Assembly: GCA_020346245.1 (NCBI GenBank) | Contig: CP070778.1 | Span: 199,429 to 233,602 of the forward strand | Direction: 5' to 3' | DNA from: Flavobacteriaceae bacterium | Lineage (GTDB): Bacteria; Bacteroidota; Bacteroidia; Flavobacteriales; Flavobacteriaceae | Length of the DNA stretch: 34,174 nt | Part shown: positions 14,290 to 22,553 of the stretch, one piece after another | How positions within the stretch are numbered: the first letter of the stretch is position 1 | Layout of the letters: the number at the start of each line of letters is the position of its first letter | Notes under the pieces: model-generated | Told to the model about the DNA's origin: nothing | The model's database searches: none | What the model saw: the letters and a program-made list of their open reading frames with translations, nothing else | Translations under genes and position numbers: made by a program

Positions 14290-16485
14290 ATGGCAGAAAA
14301 GAAGAAGTTTGGCACTTTTGCAGGAGTCTTTACCCCTTCCATACTTACTATTTTAGGGGTTATTATGTATATGCGTTTGGGCTGGGTAGTGGGTAATGCC
14401 GGTCTGTTAGGTGCCATTGTCATTATTATTATTGCCCATGTTATTGCTGTTACTACGGGTTTAAGCGTATCTTCAGTAGCCACCGATAAAAAGATTGGAG
14501 CCGGTGGTATTTATTATGTGCTATCCAGGAGTATGGGTATACCCATAGGAGGTTCAATAGGAATAGCTTTATCTGTAGGCACCGCCTTGTCTATAGCCCT
14601 TTATTTAGTTGGATTTTCAGAGAGTTTTAATGCGTATTTCGGATTTGGCATGTCCGTTAATGACATCAGGATAACAGGAACTATTGCCTTGTTGAGCTTA
14701 ACGGTGATTGCATTAATAAGCACTTCTTTGGCTCTTAAAGCACAGTATTTTATATTGGCAACCATTGTGGTTTCGTTGGTTTCCATCTTCACCGGGTCAC
14801 CTGAGATTGCACCTGATTCTGTACCACTCTTTTCAACTGAAGGTGCAGTACCCCTTGAAGTGGTCTTCGCCATATTTTTTCCGGCAGTTACTGGTTTTAC
14901 AGCGGGTATTGCCATGAGCGGGGATTTAAAAGACCCTAAAAAATCTATCCCCTTGGGAACTTTATCTGCTATTGGTGTTGGGCTGGTAGTTTATCTTGGT
15001 CTTGCTGTTTTTATTGCATTGACCATTAATCCGGATGTTTTGAAAACAGATTACAATATTTTAATGAAGATTGCCCTGTTTGCACCTGCAGTGGTCGCCG
15101 GGATTTGGGGAGCAACCCTGTCTTCAGCCTTAGGAGGTATATTGGGCGGACCAAGGATATTACAGGCCCTATCTATTGATAAGGTAACTCCTAAAATTTT
15201 TGGCAAAGGAAAGGGAACTAACAACGAGCCTGTTAATGCGCTGCTAATGGTTTTTATTATCGCAGAGGCCGGGATTCTTATTGGGGAATTAGACATTATT
15301 GCCCGTATTGTCTCTATGTTTTATCTGACTGCTTATGGTTTTATCAATATTTCTTATTTCCTTGAAAGTTGGGCGAATCCTGATTTTCAACCAACTTTTA
15401 AAATTAAACGGTGGATTGGCCTACTTGGTTTTGTTGCCTGCTTTGCGGTAATGTTTAAATTGGATATGATTGCCATGTTAGCTGCGTTAGCAATCATAGG
15501 GGGACTTTATTTTTTTCTGCAACGAAAGGAAGTCAAGCTGCAATCAAATGATGTATGGCGAAGTGTCTGGGAAAATGTGGTTAACAAAGGGCTTAAAAAG
15601 ATAGATGCCAAGGTGGATGAAAACACCAACTGGAATCCAAATATTATTCTCTTTAGTGGTAAAAGTGATCATCAATATTATCTATTGGAATTATGTAAAA
15701 CCGTTTCAGGCCGTACGGGTATAGTTACAAATTTTAAGCTTATTCTCGATACTAAAGATGATACGCCTTTAAAAAAAACAGAGCAGGTTGTACGCGACGA
15801 ATCTCTTCAGGAACTTGGTATTTTTGGAAGGCAGGTAAAAGTGGATAACATTTATAGTGGCATTACAAACATTGCCACTGTTTTTGGGTTTTCAGGTGTG
15901 GAACCAAATACCATAATGATGGGCTGGCCTAAAGGTTTGGAAAATTCTATAGAATATTCCAAAATGACCGAGGCCTTGCTGTATTTGGATTATAATTTAT
16001 TGTATTTGGATTTTGACAGAAAAACGAAATTTGGAAACTACAGTTCTGTGGATCTTTGGTGGCGGGAAACGGACAGCAAGAATGCCGAGATGATGTTAAA
16101 TATTGCACGTTTTATAATTGCTTCACCAAAATGGAACAATACTGTTATTAGAGTTTTGTTCGTGAACAACAACAATGTAGATAGTAACCTGATACATACT
16201 AAAATAACTAAACTGGTCGAAGATTTGAGGGTTAATGTAGAAATAAGAATTATCAACAATGCCGTAGAACAGGAAGCATTTTATACCATAATTGAACAAG
16301 AATCTGAGTCTACTGATCTGACCCTGGTAGGGATACCCAATTTTAAAATTGAAAAACAAGCCGAATTTGTATTAAAAACAAATCAATTGTTTGAAACCAT
16401 AGGCTCTACCCTATTGGTAAAAGCTGCTAATAATTTTAATGAACTGGATTTGAATTTAAATGAGGCAAAGACGGAAGTCTTATAA
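14290..16485 (+). CDS. SLC12-type cation-chloride cotransporter homologue
   Basis: This 731-residue protein has a 12-helix APC-superfamily transporter domain (about 10-415) and a cytoplasmic C-terminal domain (about 430-731). The opening 'FGTFAGVFTPSILTILGVIMYMRLGWVVGNAGL' is the signature of the SLC12 (Na-K-Cl/K-Cl cotransporter) family, and 'FAIFFPAVTGFTAGIAMSGDLKDPKKSIPLGT' is its conserved helix 6 region. The C-terminal part resembles the universal-stress-like fold of SLC12 tails ('NIILFSGKSDHQYYLLELCK', 'LTLVGIPNFK'). Prokaryotic members exist and probably move K+, Na+ and/or Cl-, or amino acids; the substrate here is unknown. Start ATG 14290 directly precedes the typical N-terminus. Confidence 0.9.
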   Translation: MAEKKKFGTFAGVFTPSILTILGVIMYMRLGWVVGNAGLLGAIVIIIIAHVIAVTTGLSVSSVATDKKIGAGGIYYVLSRSMGIPIGGSIGIALSVGTALSIALYLVGFSESFNAYFGFGMSVNDIRITGTIALLSLTVIALISTSLALKAQYFILATIVVSLVSIFTGSPEIAPDSVPLFSTEGAVPLEVVFAIFFPAVTGFTAGIAMSGDLKDPKKSIPLGTLSAIGVGLVVYLGLAVFIALTINPDVLKTDYNILMKIALFAPAVVAGIWGATLSSALGGILGGPRILQALSIDKVTPKIFGKGKGTNNEPVNALLMVFIIAEAGILIGELDIIARIVSMFYLTAYGFINISYFLESWANPDFQPTFKIKRWIGLLGFVACFAVMFKLDMIAMLAALAIIGGLYFFLQRKEVKLQSNDVWRSVWENVVNKGLKKIDAKVDENTNWNPNIILFSGKSDHQYYLLELCKTVSGRTGIVTNFKLILDTKDDTPLKKTEQVVRDESLQELGIFGRQVKVDNIYSGITNIATVFGFSGVEPNTIMMGWPKGLENSIEYSKMTEALLYLDYNLLYLDFDRKTKFGNYSSVDLWWRETDSKNAEMMLNIARFIIASPKWNNTVIRVLFVNNNNVDSNLIHTKITKLVEDLRVNVEIRIINNAVEQEAFYTIIEQESESTDLTLVGIPNFKIEKQAEFVLKTNQLFETIGSTLLVKAANNFNELDLNLNEAKTEVL

Positions 16486-16503
16486 ACTAAGTATTATTTC
16501 AAA

Positions 16504-16534
16504 CTTATTTCCCTTATATATTTAATAAAATAAG
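16504..16534. terminator. Weak hairpin between convergent genes
   Basis: CTTATTT (16504-16510) pairs with AAATAAG (16528-16534) around a 17-base AT loop, between the convergent transporter and SMP-30 genes. It may act in both directions but is weak. Confidence 0.3.
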
Positions 16535-16553
16535 GCGAAGATGTGCTGAAAAA

Positions 16554-17621
16554 CTAGAAGTCATATTTTAAAAGATCATTCCCTAGATTGGTAATATAAA
16601 GTGTTCGACCATCATTTGAAAAGAACATCCCTGTGATTAATCCCGGCAGCGGATTAAACAGATCTGGTGTAAATAATTCAAGTCGTTCCAGTCCCAAATG
16701 ACTCCTTCGATTCCATTCGTTTGTAATCTTTAAATTATCCTTTGTGGAGCCATCAAATAGTACATGCTGTGAATGATTTTCAAAATCTATTGCAATTACC
16801 TGATTGTTCAAAGGTGAAGCTACGATTAGCCGACCTTCACTATCTATTAATAAATTATCCGGAGTTCCCACATTAGCAACTACTCCGGCATATTTAGACG
16901 AACCACTATTCGTATCTACTTCAAATTTATGTACTCTGTCCATCATGGTTTCTGAAATATAGAGGTGTTTTTCGTCCTTATCCATGGTAATGCCATTGGC
17001 AAAATGAAGACTGTCCATAATTTTAACCGGAGGACTTTTTAAATCGGCCATTCTGAAAACTGCTCCATGTGGTACCGGTAAATTTACATCACGAAACATT
17101 TCTTCCAAATTCGTACTCTCGGTAGATTGGGAAAACCAAAGTGCTCCGGTTTTATCCCTGTAGATGGTATTAACTCCAAAAGGATGGTCATAGATCATTT
17201 CTACTTTTTCAGAGTCTATGTTTACTCTGTAAATCCTTCCGTCTGCAACGTCCGACATTAAAATATGTTTACCGTCATGTTCCAGAACCATGCCATTAGG
17301 TGATGCAATTCGCTCTGGTGGAAGATGCACAAAACCGGCTGCGGTGAAATCACCAAACGGACGATTAGAACCATCTTTTTCAATTAGTCTGAGGCCATTG
17401 GCCTGATCTACAACGACAATTCTTCCATCTTCCAGTTGAACCCCATCTTCAGCACGAAGCAAGCTGCCATCTCCTGGGAATAAATTTTCTTCCTGATATG
17501 TAAAATATGGGAGCGGTTTTGCGGATTCTTTTTTATCACTAATCTTCTCTGCCGGTTTAGGTGTATTGCAGCCAATAAATGTAAAAGCGAAAAGGAACAA
17601 AGGGTAGATGGATAATTTCAT
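16554..17621 (-). CDS. SMP-30/gluconolactonase-like beta-propeller lipoprotein
   Basis: This 355-residue protein has a lipoprotein signal ending FTFIGC (Cys18) and a six-bladed propeller of the SMP-30/strictosidine-synthase type. Expected motifs are seen: 'RIASPNGMVLEHDGKHILMSD', 'FANGITMDKDEKHLYISET' and 'VGTPDNLLIDSEGRLIVASP', where the Asn residues in PNG, NGI and PDN match metal (Ca2+) ligands of lactonases. It is therefore a candidate periplasmic or surface lactonase; the substrate is not known. The gene is transcribed alone, with a 7/8 match to the -7 element (TATCTTTA) about 21 bases upstream at 17643-17650. Confidence 0.88.
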   Translation of the reverse strand: MKLSIYPLFLFAFTFIGCNTPKPAEKISDKKESAKPLPYFTYQEENLFPGDGSLLRAEDGVQLEDGRIVVVDQANGLRLIEKDGSNRPFGDFTAAGFVHLPPERIASPNGMVLEHDGKHILMSDVADGRIYRVNIDSEKVEMIYDHPFGVNTIYRDKTGALWFSQSTESTNLEEMFRDVNLPVPHGAVFRMADLKSPPVKIMDSLHFANGITMDKDEKHLYISETMMDRVHKFEVDTNSGSSKYAGVVANVGTPDNLLIDSEGRLIVASPLNNQVIAIDFENHSQHVLFDGSTKDNLKITNEWNRRSHLGLERLELFTPDLFNPLPGLITGMFFSNDGRTLYITNLGNDLLKYDF

Positions 17622-17818
17622 AATTGAGTGGTTTGATGTCCATAAAGATAAAAGAATTTGGAATAGTTGATTACTTAATTATTGCTAACTACTTATTCAG
17701 AAATCTCTTAATTTCAATTATACCTATTATCAGTTATTTCTCGCAACTCATCTTCTCAAGAGATAGTATGGAATTAAACTATAGATTCAGGCTCAGGCCG
17801 CTCAGAAATTATAAACTC

Positions 17819-19465
17819 TTAGTGTTCTGCTTCCATCCTCTTTAACATGGCTTTTGAATTCTTCGCAGTAGCTCCATCAGGATCCAGTTGTATGGCTTTA
17901 TTATAAAATTCTTTTGCCTTCATCAGGTCGCCAGATTTCCAGTAACCTTCCGCAAGGCTGTCCCATGTATTTGCAGATTCCGGGAAAAGTCTGGTGTTCA
18001 TTTGGAATACAAAAACAGCACCTTCATTTTGACCAGAGCCTAACAGTTGATAACCAGCTTTATTAAATTCTGCCTCAAAATTGAAAAACTTATACGCAGG
18101 ATCCTGTACCAGTCGTTGGGCTTCTGTGAACAGTAATTCATACTTTTGATCCATAAAAAGTTGGGTAAGATATCCCATAGGATCTATGATAAAATTATCG
18201 GCAGAAAAATTGAGAGCGGCCTCCAATACCGGATCTTCATTGGCACTATAGTCCTCAAAGGTGGGTTCTACAGCCAAATGGGGCACAGTATAATCTGCAT
18301 TTTCCCATTGTGGCTTATCCTGCCACCAGGCAAAGGATAGGTAAATGGCCAGCTTGGAGTTTGGCAATTCTACACGGTTATTGTCCCCGTAAAAATTAAT
18401 ATTCTCACCGGTAGGTTCACCTACAAAAATAGCATTGGTATAATTATCAAGCTCGTTCACTAAATTCTGACAAGCAGAAAATGTGCGACGCCCTATGATC
18501 ACAAAGAATTTTCCGGGTTGATTGATCTTTTGATTTTCAATTATTCCTGTAATTATAGGCTTATTCTTATAGTTATTGCCTCCACCGTTAAGTCGCACGT
18601 CCAGCACTAATTTCTCTACTTCATTGTTGTCAATAAATTCAAACAGGCGTTCGTAAAATGCAGGGATATTTTCACTGGGGTCATCCTGAATCTGGCTATG
18701 CCGCACATAAACGGCCTTCTCATTTGGGAGGTATTCAAAATAATAGATCTTGTCCAGATTTTTAAGATAATAAGGGCTTTTAGACTGGTCTCTGGCCCCT
18801 ACCCAATCTGTCTCTGGTTTTACTTCACCATAGGAAAGATATCCATGTTTTGGTTCACCGGCAGTTACCTCCGTAGTAAAGGTCTTTCCTTCCTTTTCTA
18901 CTTTAAACGTAATCTTGTTTTTTAGCGTTTCTGTGACACCTTGTGCATGCAGCACTTCGGGAACCAACAAATAATTACCTCCATAAGCTTTAAAAAATTG
19001 CTCATTTTCGGCAGGAACTACAGGATATATTGCCTCTAAGACATTTGCCATAGGCTTCCCTTCTACTTCCAGGATTTTTGCACCTACTATAGATTCATAC
19101 GCTTTATGTGCTCCATGAATATAAATTCCATCTTTATAATAGTGAGTATAGATGGGAAGTTCATGGTATTGTACAGGTCCTTCAGAATAACTTACTCTGG
19201 TATGCCCATATTTGAACATCCCTATTATCTTACTGAAACCAACAAGAATCTCATGATCCTGCATTTGAGGAATGGCCTTATCAAATTCAGCTATAGCTTC
19301 GTCAAAAGCCACTGCCGTGGTCTTTTTAAACAGAAAAGGATAATCTTCATGAACGGTATTTTGTAAAAACCGCAGGTCTTCCTGCCATTGTGAGCTTGTG
19401 AATTTTTGCTGCGCCGATACCTGCCAAAGCACTAGCAAGGCAGCGAATAAAAATAATTTGTTCAT
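17819..19465 (-). CDS. Secreted S41-family peptidase with TPR tail
   Basis: This 548-residue protein begins with a signal peptide cleaved after VSAQ. An N-terminal helical region (20-90) is followed by a region that may be a degenerate PDZ domain, and an S41 (tail-specific protease) catalytic domain at about 240-400. The domain shows VLDVRLNGGGNN at 287-298, the Ser nucleophile at Ser330 in GRRTFSAC, and VGEPTGEN at 348-355. The usual catalytic Lys/Gln is less obvious, so it may use the Ser-Glu type of triad or be inactive. The C-terminus (about 495-545) contains a TPR-like helix pair ('SLAEGYWKSGDLMKAKEFYNKAIQLDPDGAT'). It lies in the periplasm or outside. The substrate is unknown. Confidence 0.87.
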   Translation of the reverse strand: MNKLFLFAALLVLWQVSAQQKFTSSQWQEDLRFLQNTVHEDYPFLFKKTTAVAFDEAIAEFDKAIPQMQDHEILVGFSKIIGMFKYGHTRVSYSEGPVQYHELPIYTHYYKDGIYIHGAHKAYESIVGAKILEVEGKPMANVLEAIYPVVPAENEQFFKAYGGNYLLVPEVLHAQGVTETLKNKITFKVEKEGKTFTTEVTAGEPKHGYLSYGEVKPETDWVGARDQSKSPYYLKNLDKIYYFEYLPNEKAVYVRHSQIQDDPSENIPAFYERLFEFIDNNEVEKLVLDVRLNGGGNNYKNKPIITGIIENQKINQPGKFFVIIGRRTFSACQNLVNELDNYTNAIFVGEPTGENINFYGDNNRVELPNSKLAIYLSFAWWQDKPQWENADYTVPHLAVEPTFEDYSANEDPVLEAALNFSADNFIIDPMGYLTQLFMDQKYELLFTEAQRLVQDPAYKFFNFEAEFNKAGYQLLGSGQNEGAVFVFQMNTRLFPESANTWDSLAEGYWKSGDLMKAKEFYNKAIQLDPDGATAKNSKAMLKRMEAEH

Positions 19466-19551
19466 ACGAGTATTAGTTAGATGTAAAACTTAAAAAGTGT
19501 AATATGTTCCTAATTAGACAACTCTTTTTATAAAATGTTACAAGAAAATTT

Positions 19552-19950
19552 CTAACCAAATCTCTCACGCCGGAATTTTATCCTGAATACGCCATTTATC
19601 CCTACCAATAAGATATACTCCAGTCCAATAACCCAAAACCAAGGGTCTACGAAAAAGGACAGATAACTACCACCCTCTGGAATAATAAATAAGGGAACAG
19701 TTATTAAGGCATCAAAACAAATAGTTATCAAAAACATGAAAACCCCTAATTTAAAACCGTGAGTATCTGCTCCGTTTTTGTAGTAATATTTAGCGCCAAG
19801 GATTACACTTGGTATCAAAACCAAAGTGAGTACAATATTTGCCTGTAACTCCGGGTTTTCCAGGAATTCTACGAAATAGGACAGGATATATGCCGTAATG
19901 CCAATGGCCCAAACCATAGCTGCTGATAGTATTGCTCTTTCAATTTTCAT
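19552..19950 (-). CDS. Small four-helix membrane protein, unknown function
   Basis: This 132-residue protein has four hydrophobic segments (about 8-30, 38-56, 69-90 and 102-122) and ends in a basic tail, RIKFRRERFG. It resembles the small DUF5367-type membrane proteins that accompany regulators and NAD(P)-binding proteins in Bacteroidota, but I am not certain of the family. It lies 60 bases downstream of the NmrA-like gene on the same strand with no terminator between, so it is probably the last gene of the AraC-DUF1772-NmrA cassette. Confidence 0.7.
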   Translation of the reverse strand: MKIERAILSAAMVWAIGITAYILSYFVEFLENPELQANIVLTLVLIPSVILGAKYYYKNGADTHGFKLGVFMFLITICFDALITVPLFIIPEGGSYLSFFVDPWFWVIGLEYILLVGINGVFRIKFRRERFG

Positions 19951-20010
19951 TGTTTTTATGTTTTTAGGTTTATATAATAGACTATCTGAATATAATAGGT
20001 TTAGAAAATT

Positions 20011-20856
20011 TTATATCCGCTCCTTCTCTACTCCATCCCACACACGAGATTTTGCAACTTCATTGGCATAGGCAGTAAAATCAATAGGTTTTCTTCCCAA
20101 TACCTTTTCAATGTCGTTGGTGACAATTGAATTACTCGCTACCAAAACTTCTTCAAACAAATAATTGATTAGCCATAGATAGCCGTCGGGCAAATTAAAT
20201 TCCTTCATCATGGCATTGTAATCTTCCATACTAATTGGTGTGAATTGTATTTCCCTGCCTGTTGCCACAGATATTTCGCGGACCACATCCGAAAAAGTAA
20301 GCGTACGTGGACCGGTTAACTCGTAGATTTCGTTATTATGCTTATCATCAAGTAAAGCGGCAACCACCACATCTGCAATATCATTGGCATCTACATAAGG
20401 TACCTGAGCTTCATTCTTTGGCAAAGCCACATGGCCCGCCAAAATTGGGTCCAGAAAGAAACTTTCACTAAAATTCTGATTAAACCAGCTCGCTCTCACA
20501 ATGGTCCAATCTAAACCTGAATTCATGACAATTCGCTCACATTCCTCTGCTTCTTGCTCCCCTTTACCTGATAGGAGTACTACTTTCCTAACACCGGACT
20601 TCACCGCCAGATTTGTAAATCCTTCAATGGCTTCCTTTGCTCCCGGAACCGCCAAATCTGGTTGAAACGTAATATAAACGCTCTCCATTCCTTGCAATGC
20701 TCCTTTCCATGTCGAAGGATCTTCCCAATCAAAAGAGGGATTTTCACTGCGTGATCCTATTCTAACGATTTGCCCTTTTTTAACTAAACGGTTTGCAACG
20801 CGACGGCCCGTTTTTCCTTTGCCGCCTAATACTAAAATGTTTTGTTTTTTTCTCAT
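20011..20856 (-). CDS. NmrA-like NAD(P)-binding protein (atypical SDR)
   Basis: This 281-residue protein belongs to the atypical short-chain dehydrogenases of the NmrA/HSCARG and azoreductase-like type. Residues 6-20 contain the dinucleotide motif GGKGKTGRR, followed by IGSRS, an Arg/Ser pair typical of NADP(H) preference. The rest follows the family: 'KKVVLLSGKGEQEAEE', a 'WTIVRASWFNQNF' segment, and 'VPYVDANDIADVVVAALLDD', which binds the substrate side. The classical YxxxK catalytic pair is not evident, so it may act as a redox sensor or a reductase of quinone-like compounds. It is cytoplasmic, and lies 25 bases downstream of the DUF1772 gene in the same operon. Confidence 0.88.
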   Translation of the reverse strand: MRKKQNILVLGGKGKTGRRVANRLVKKGQIVRIGSRSENPSFDWEDPSTWKGALQGMESVYITFQPDLAVPGAKEAIEGFTNLAVKSGVRKVVLLSGKGEQEAEECERIVMNSGLDWTIVRASWFNQNFSESFFLDPILAGHVALPKNEAQVPYVDANDIADVVVAALLDDKHNNEIYELTGPRTLTFSDVVREISVATGREIQFTPISMEDYNAMMKEFNLPDGYLWLINYLFEEVLVASNSIVTNDIEKVLGRKPIDFTAYANEVAKSRVWDGVEKERI

Positions 20857-20881
20857 GATTTTAATTTTTAAGATTTATAAA

Positions 20882-21406
20882 TTATGTATTTATGGTATTT
20901 GTTCTGCTAAGACAGATAATAAGAAGTAATAAGAATGATAGTACTGTACTTACGGTTCTGATAAGATGAAACCTGTTCCATTTTACTTCGAACTTGTCCC
21001 GTAACAGTTTTAATTCTTCGGCACTGGCCTGCATCAAATCTGTTTTATCCAGTAGCTCATTTAAGGGTACATTTCCGAATATGGTGACTGCTACTAACCC
21101 GATGATATAAAGAGCGGCTGATACCATAACCAGCCATAATAGGGTCCCGGAAGATGTTTTGTATAAAAATATATTGGCTATATGCAAAAAGAACGGGCCG
21201 AAGAATACAATTAGAAATATTGGGTTAATTATGGCCCTGTTCATCTCCTGAAAAGAGCGCAAATAACCCACATCAGCAAGTTGTCCAATGCCAGGCGTAA
21301 CAGCATTGTTCCAGGTAAAGCAAAGACCTGCTGTAAGACCGGTCAAAAGGGTTGCAAGTACTAATACAACGGTTTGTGTATCAAAGTTTAAAGATGTCAT
21401 TATCAC
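20882..21406 (-). CDS. DUF1772 (anthrone oxygenase-like) membrane protein
   Basis: This 174-residue protein (168 if translation starts at the second ATG, 21400) has four hydrophobic segments and the DUF1772 pattern: 'LLTGLTAGLCFTWNNAVTPGIGQL', 'SFQEMNRAIINPIF', and a late 'NVPLNELLDK' with 'FEVKWNRFHLIRTVST'. The N, W, N and H positions fit the polar residues conserved in this family, whose fungal relatives oxidise anthrones to anthraquinones. Enzyme activity has not been shown for bacterial members. It is the first gene of an operon with the NmrA-like gene and is preceded by a probable AraC operator and a palindromic -7 region. Confidence 0.88.
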   Translation of the reverse strand: MIMTSLNFDTQTVVLVLATLLTGLTAGLCFTWNNAVTPGIGQLADVGYLRSFQEMNRAIINPIFLIVFFGPFFLHIANIFLYKTSSGTLLWLVMVSAALYIIGLVAVTIFGNVPLNELLDKTDLMQASAEELKLLRDKFEVKWNRFHLIRTVSTVLSFLLLLIICLSRTNTINT

Positions 21407-21424
21407 ATTGTTTTAAGATTACAA

Positions 21425-21436
21425 TGCAAATTTGCA
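21425..21436 (-). promoter_or_regulatory. Palindromic -7 region of the DUF1772 promoter
   Basis: TGCAAATTTGCA is a perfect 12-bp palindrome. Its centre, CAAATTTG (21427-21434), matches the TAnnTTTG -7 element at 7 of 8 defined positions and lies about 20 bases before the start codon. There is no -33 TTTG at the expected place, which is instead filled by the direct repeats. Confidence 0.45.
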
Positions 21437-21454
21437 ACTACGCGCTATGACTTA

Positions 21455-21491
21455 TTTGTTTGAAAAGGATTGAAATTTGTTCGAAAAGGAT
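21455..21491. promoter_or_regulatory. Two 16-bp direct repeats, 21-bp period: AraC operator
   Basis: TTTGTTTGAAAAGGAT (21455-21470) and TTTGTTCGAAAAGGAT (21476-21491) are identical in 15 of 16 positions and offset by 21 bases, two helical turns. They lie between the AraC gene, whose stop codon they touch, and the DUF1772 promoter, covering the place of the -33 element. This is the arrangement expected for a bound AraC-type activator; the binding itself is inference. Confidence 0.65.
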
Positions 21492-22357
21492 CAGGATTTT
21501 ACCTCACTTGGTCTAAAGCCATATTTTTTGATAAAGGCATTGGAGAAAGAACTCAGGCTTTCATAGCCTACAGACCATGCTGCTTCCTGTATGGTAACCT
21601 CTTTAGAGCTTAAAAGCTCATGGGCCTTTATAAGACGCTCATTTTGAAGGTATTTGTAAACGGGAAAACCAAATAGTTCCTTGAAATTCTTTTTGAGTTT
21701 AAAATCGTTTAAACCTATCAGTCTTGAAAGTTCAGCTATAGATGGAGGAGTCTCCATATTCTTAGTAAGGATCTCTTTGGCCTCATATAACTTCTCCCTG
21801 TCAGTATCCTTTATTGTTTTGTTTTTGTCTACTGCAGAATCTGAAACTTTGGCAAAAAAATGTGCCAATAATTCCGTAACCTGGCTCCTTAGAAATAATG
21901 CCCTGGCCGGACCCTCGTATGTATTGGCGAAAATTTTATCTACCGCATTCTGCATATTATGATCCATGAAAAAGGTAGGGCCTTCAACGTAATCACTATT
22001 TGGGTTTATAAGCTCATTAACATACTGCGAATAGACTGTGTGTTCACTATCCGGTAGTTCTTTTAAATTCTTTAGACTATACAGAATGACTACACATGAC
22101 AGTTTTTTATTCTTTGAAACAGTATGTATAAACTTAACATTCTCATTGGCAAAAAAGGACATAGCCAACCCCTTGGTATTGTTATACTTTTGTTGTTTAT
22201 GTCTGTATTCTACTTTCAGATCTACATTGCCCGAACCATAAAAGGCAAAGGCTATGACATCTTCATCAAAACCACATTTATCAATGGTTTCGGCCTCAGA
22301 ATCTGCATATTCTAAAAGTACTAAGAAGTCATTTATTTCTATAAAATCTCTTGTCAT
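21491..22357 (-). CDS. AraC-family regulator (PchR-like)
   Basis: This 288-residue protein has an N-terminal sensing region (1-185) that I do not recognise in detail and a C-terminal AraC double helix-turn-helix (about 190-288). The first HTH is 'PSIAELSRLIGLNDFKLKKNFKELFGFPVYKYLQNERL' and the second 'VTIQEAAWSVGYESLSSFSNAFIKKYGFRPSEVKS', both typical of PchR-type regulators. No membrane segment is present, so it acts in the cytoplasm and probably binds a small molecule directly. It lies directly upstream of the DUF1772 and NmrA genes, with 84 bases between. The 21-bp spaced direct repeats there make it a probable activator of that operon. Confidence 0.92.
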   Translation of the reverse strand: MTRDFIEINDFLVLLEYADSEAETIDKCGFDEDVIAFAFYGSGNVDLKVEYRHKQQKYNNTKGLAMSFFANENVKFIHTVSKNKKLSCVVILYSLKNLKELPDSEHTVYSQYVNELINPNSDYVEGPTFFMDHNMQNAVDKIFANTYEGPARALFLRSQVTELLAHFFAKVSDSAVDKNKTIKDTDREKLYEAKEILTKNMETPPSIAELSRLIGLNDFKLKKNFKELFGFPVYKYLQNERLIKAHELLSSKEVTIQEAAWSVGYESLSSFSNAFIKKYGFRPSEVKS

Positions 22358-22379
22358 CCCTTATGCTAAGATATTCAAT

Positions 22380-22458
22380 TTGGCAATTAAATAATGTATA
22401 TTACTTCACCATTATTGATTTATCTTGTTTTTAAGTTGGTTGAACATTTTATTGCCAA
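22380..22458. repeat. Long-range inverted repeat upstream of AraC gene
   Basis: TTGGCAATTAAAT (22380-22392) and ATTTTATTGCCAA (22446-22458) are complementary at 12 of 13 positions, separated by 53 bases. The left arm lies 22 bases before the AraC start codon. They could be paired operators or a leader stem. Confidence 0.5.
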
Positions 22459-22553
22459 GCAATTCCCTTAAAGAGTATATAGAATGCTAGTCTCATCATT
22501 TAAGCTGAAATACTGTTTTTCGGTATTACTAATAAACAATTCCATTATATGAA

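Noticed and set aside
17624-17845. 73-codon open frame between the SMP-30 and S41 genes
   Set aside because: No ATG near a plausible ribosome site, a non-ATG start, AT-rich composition, and it overlaps the 3' end of the S41 gene.
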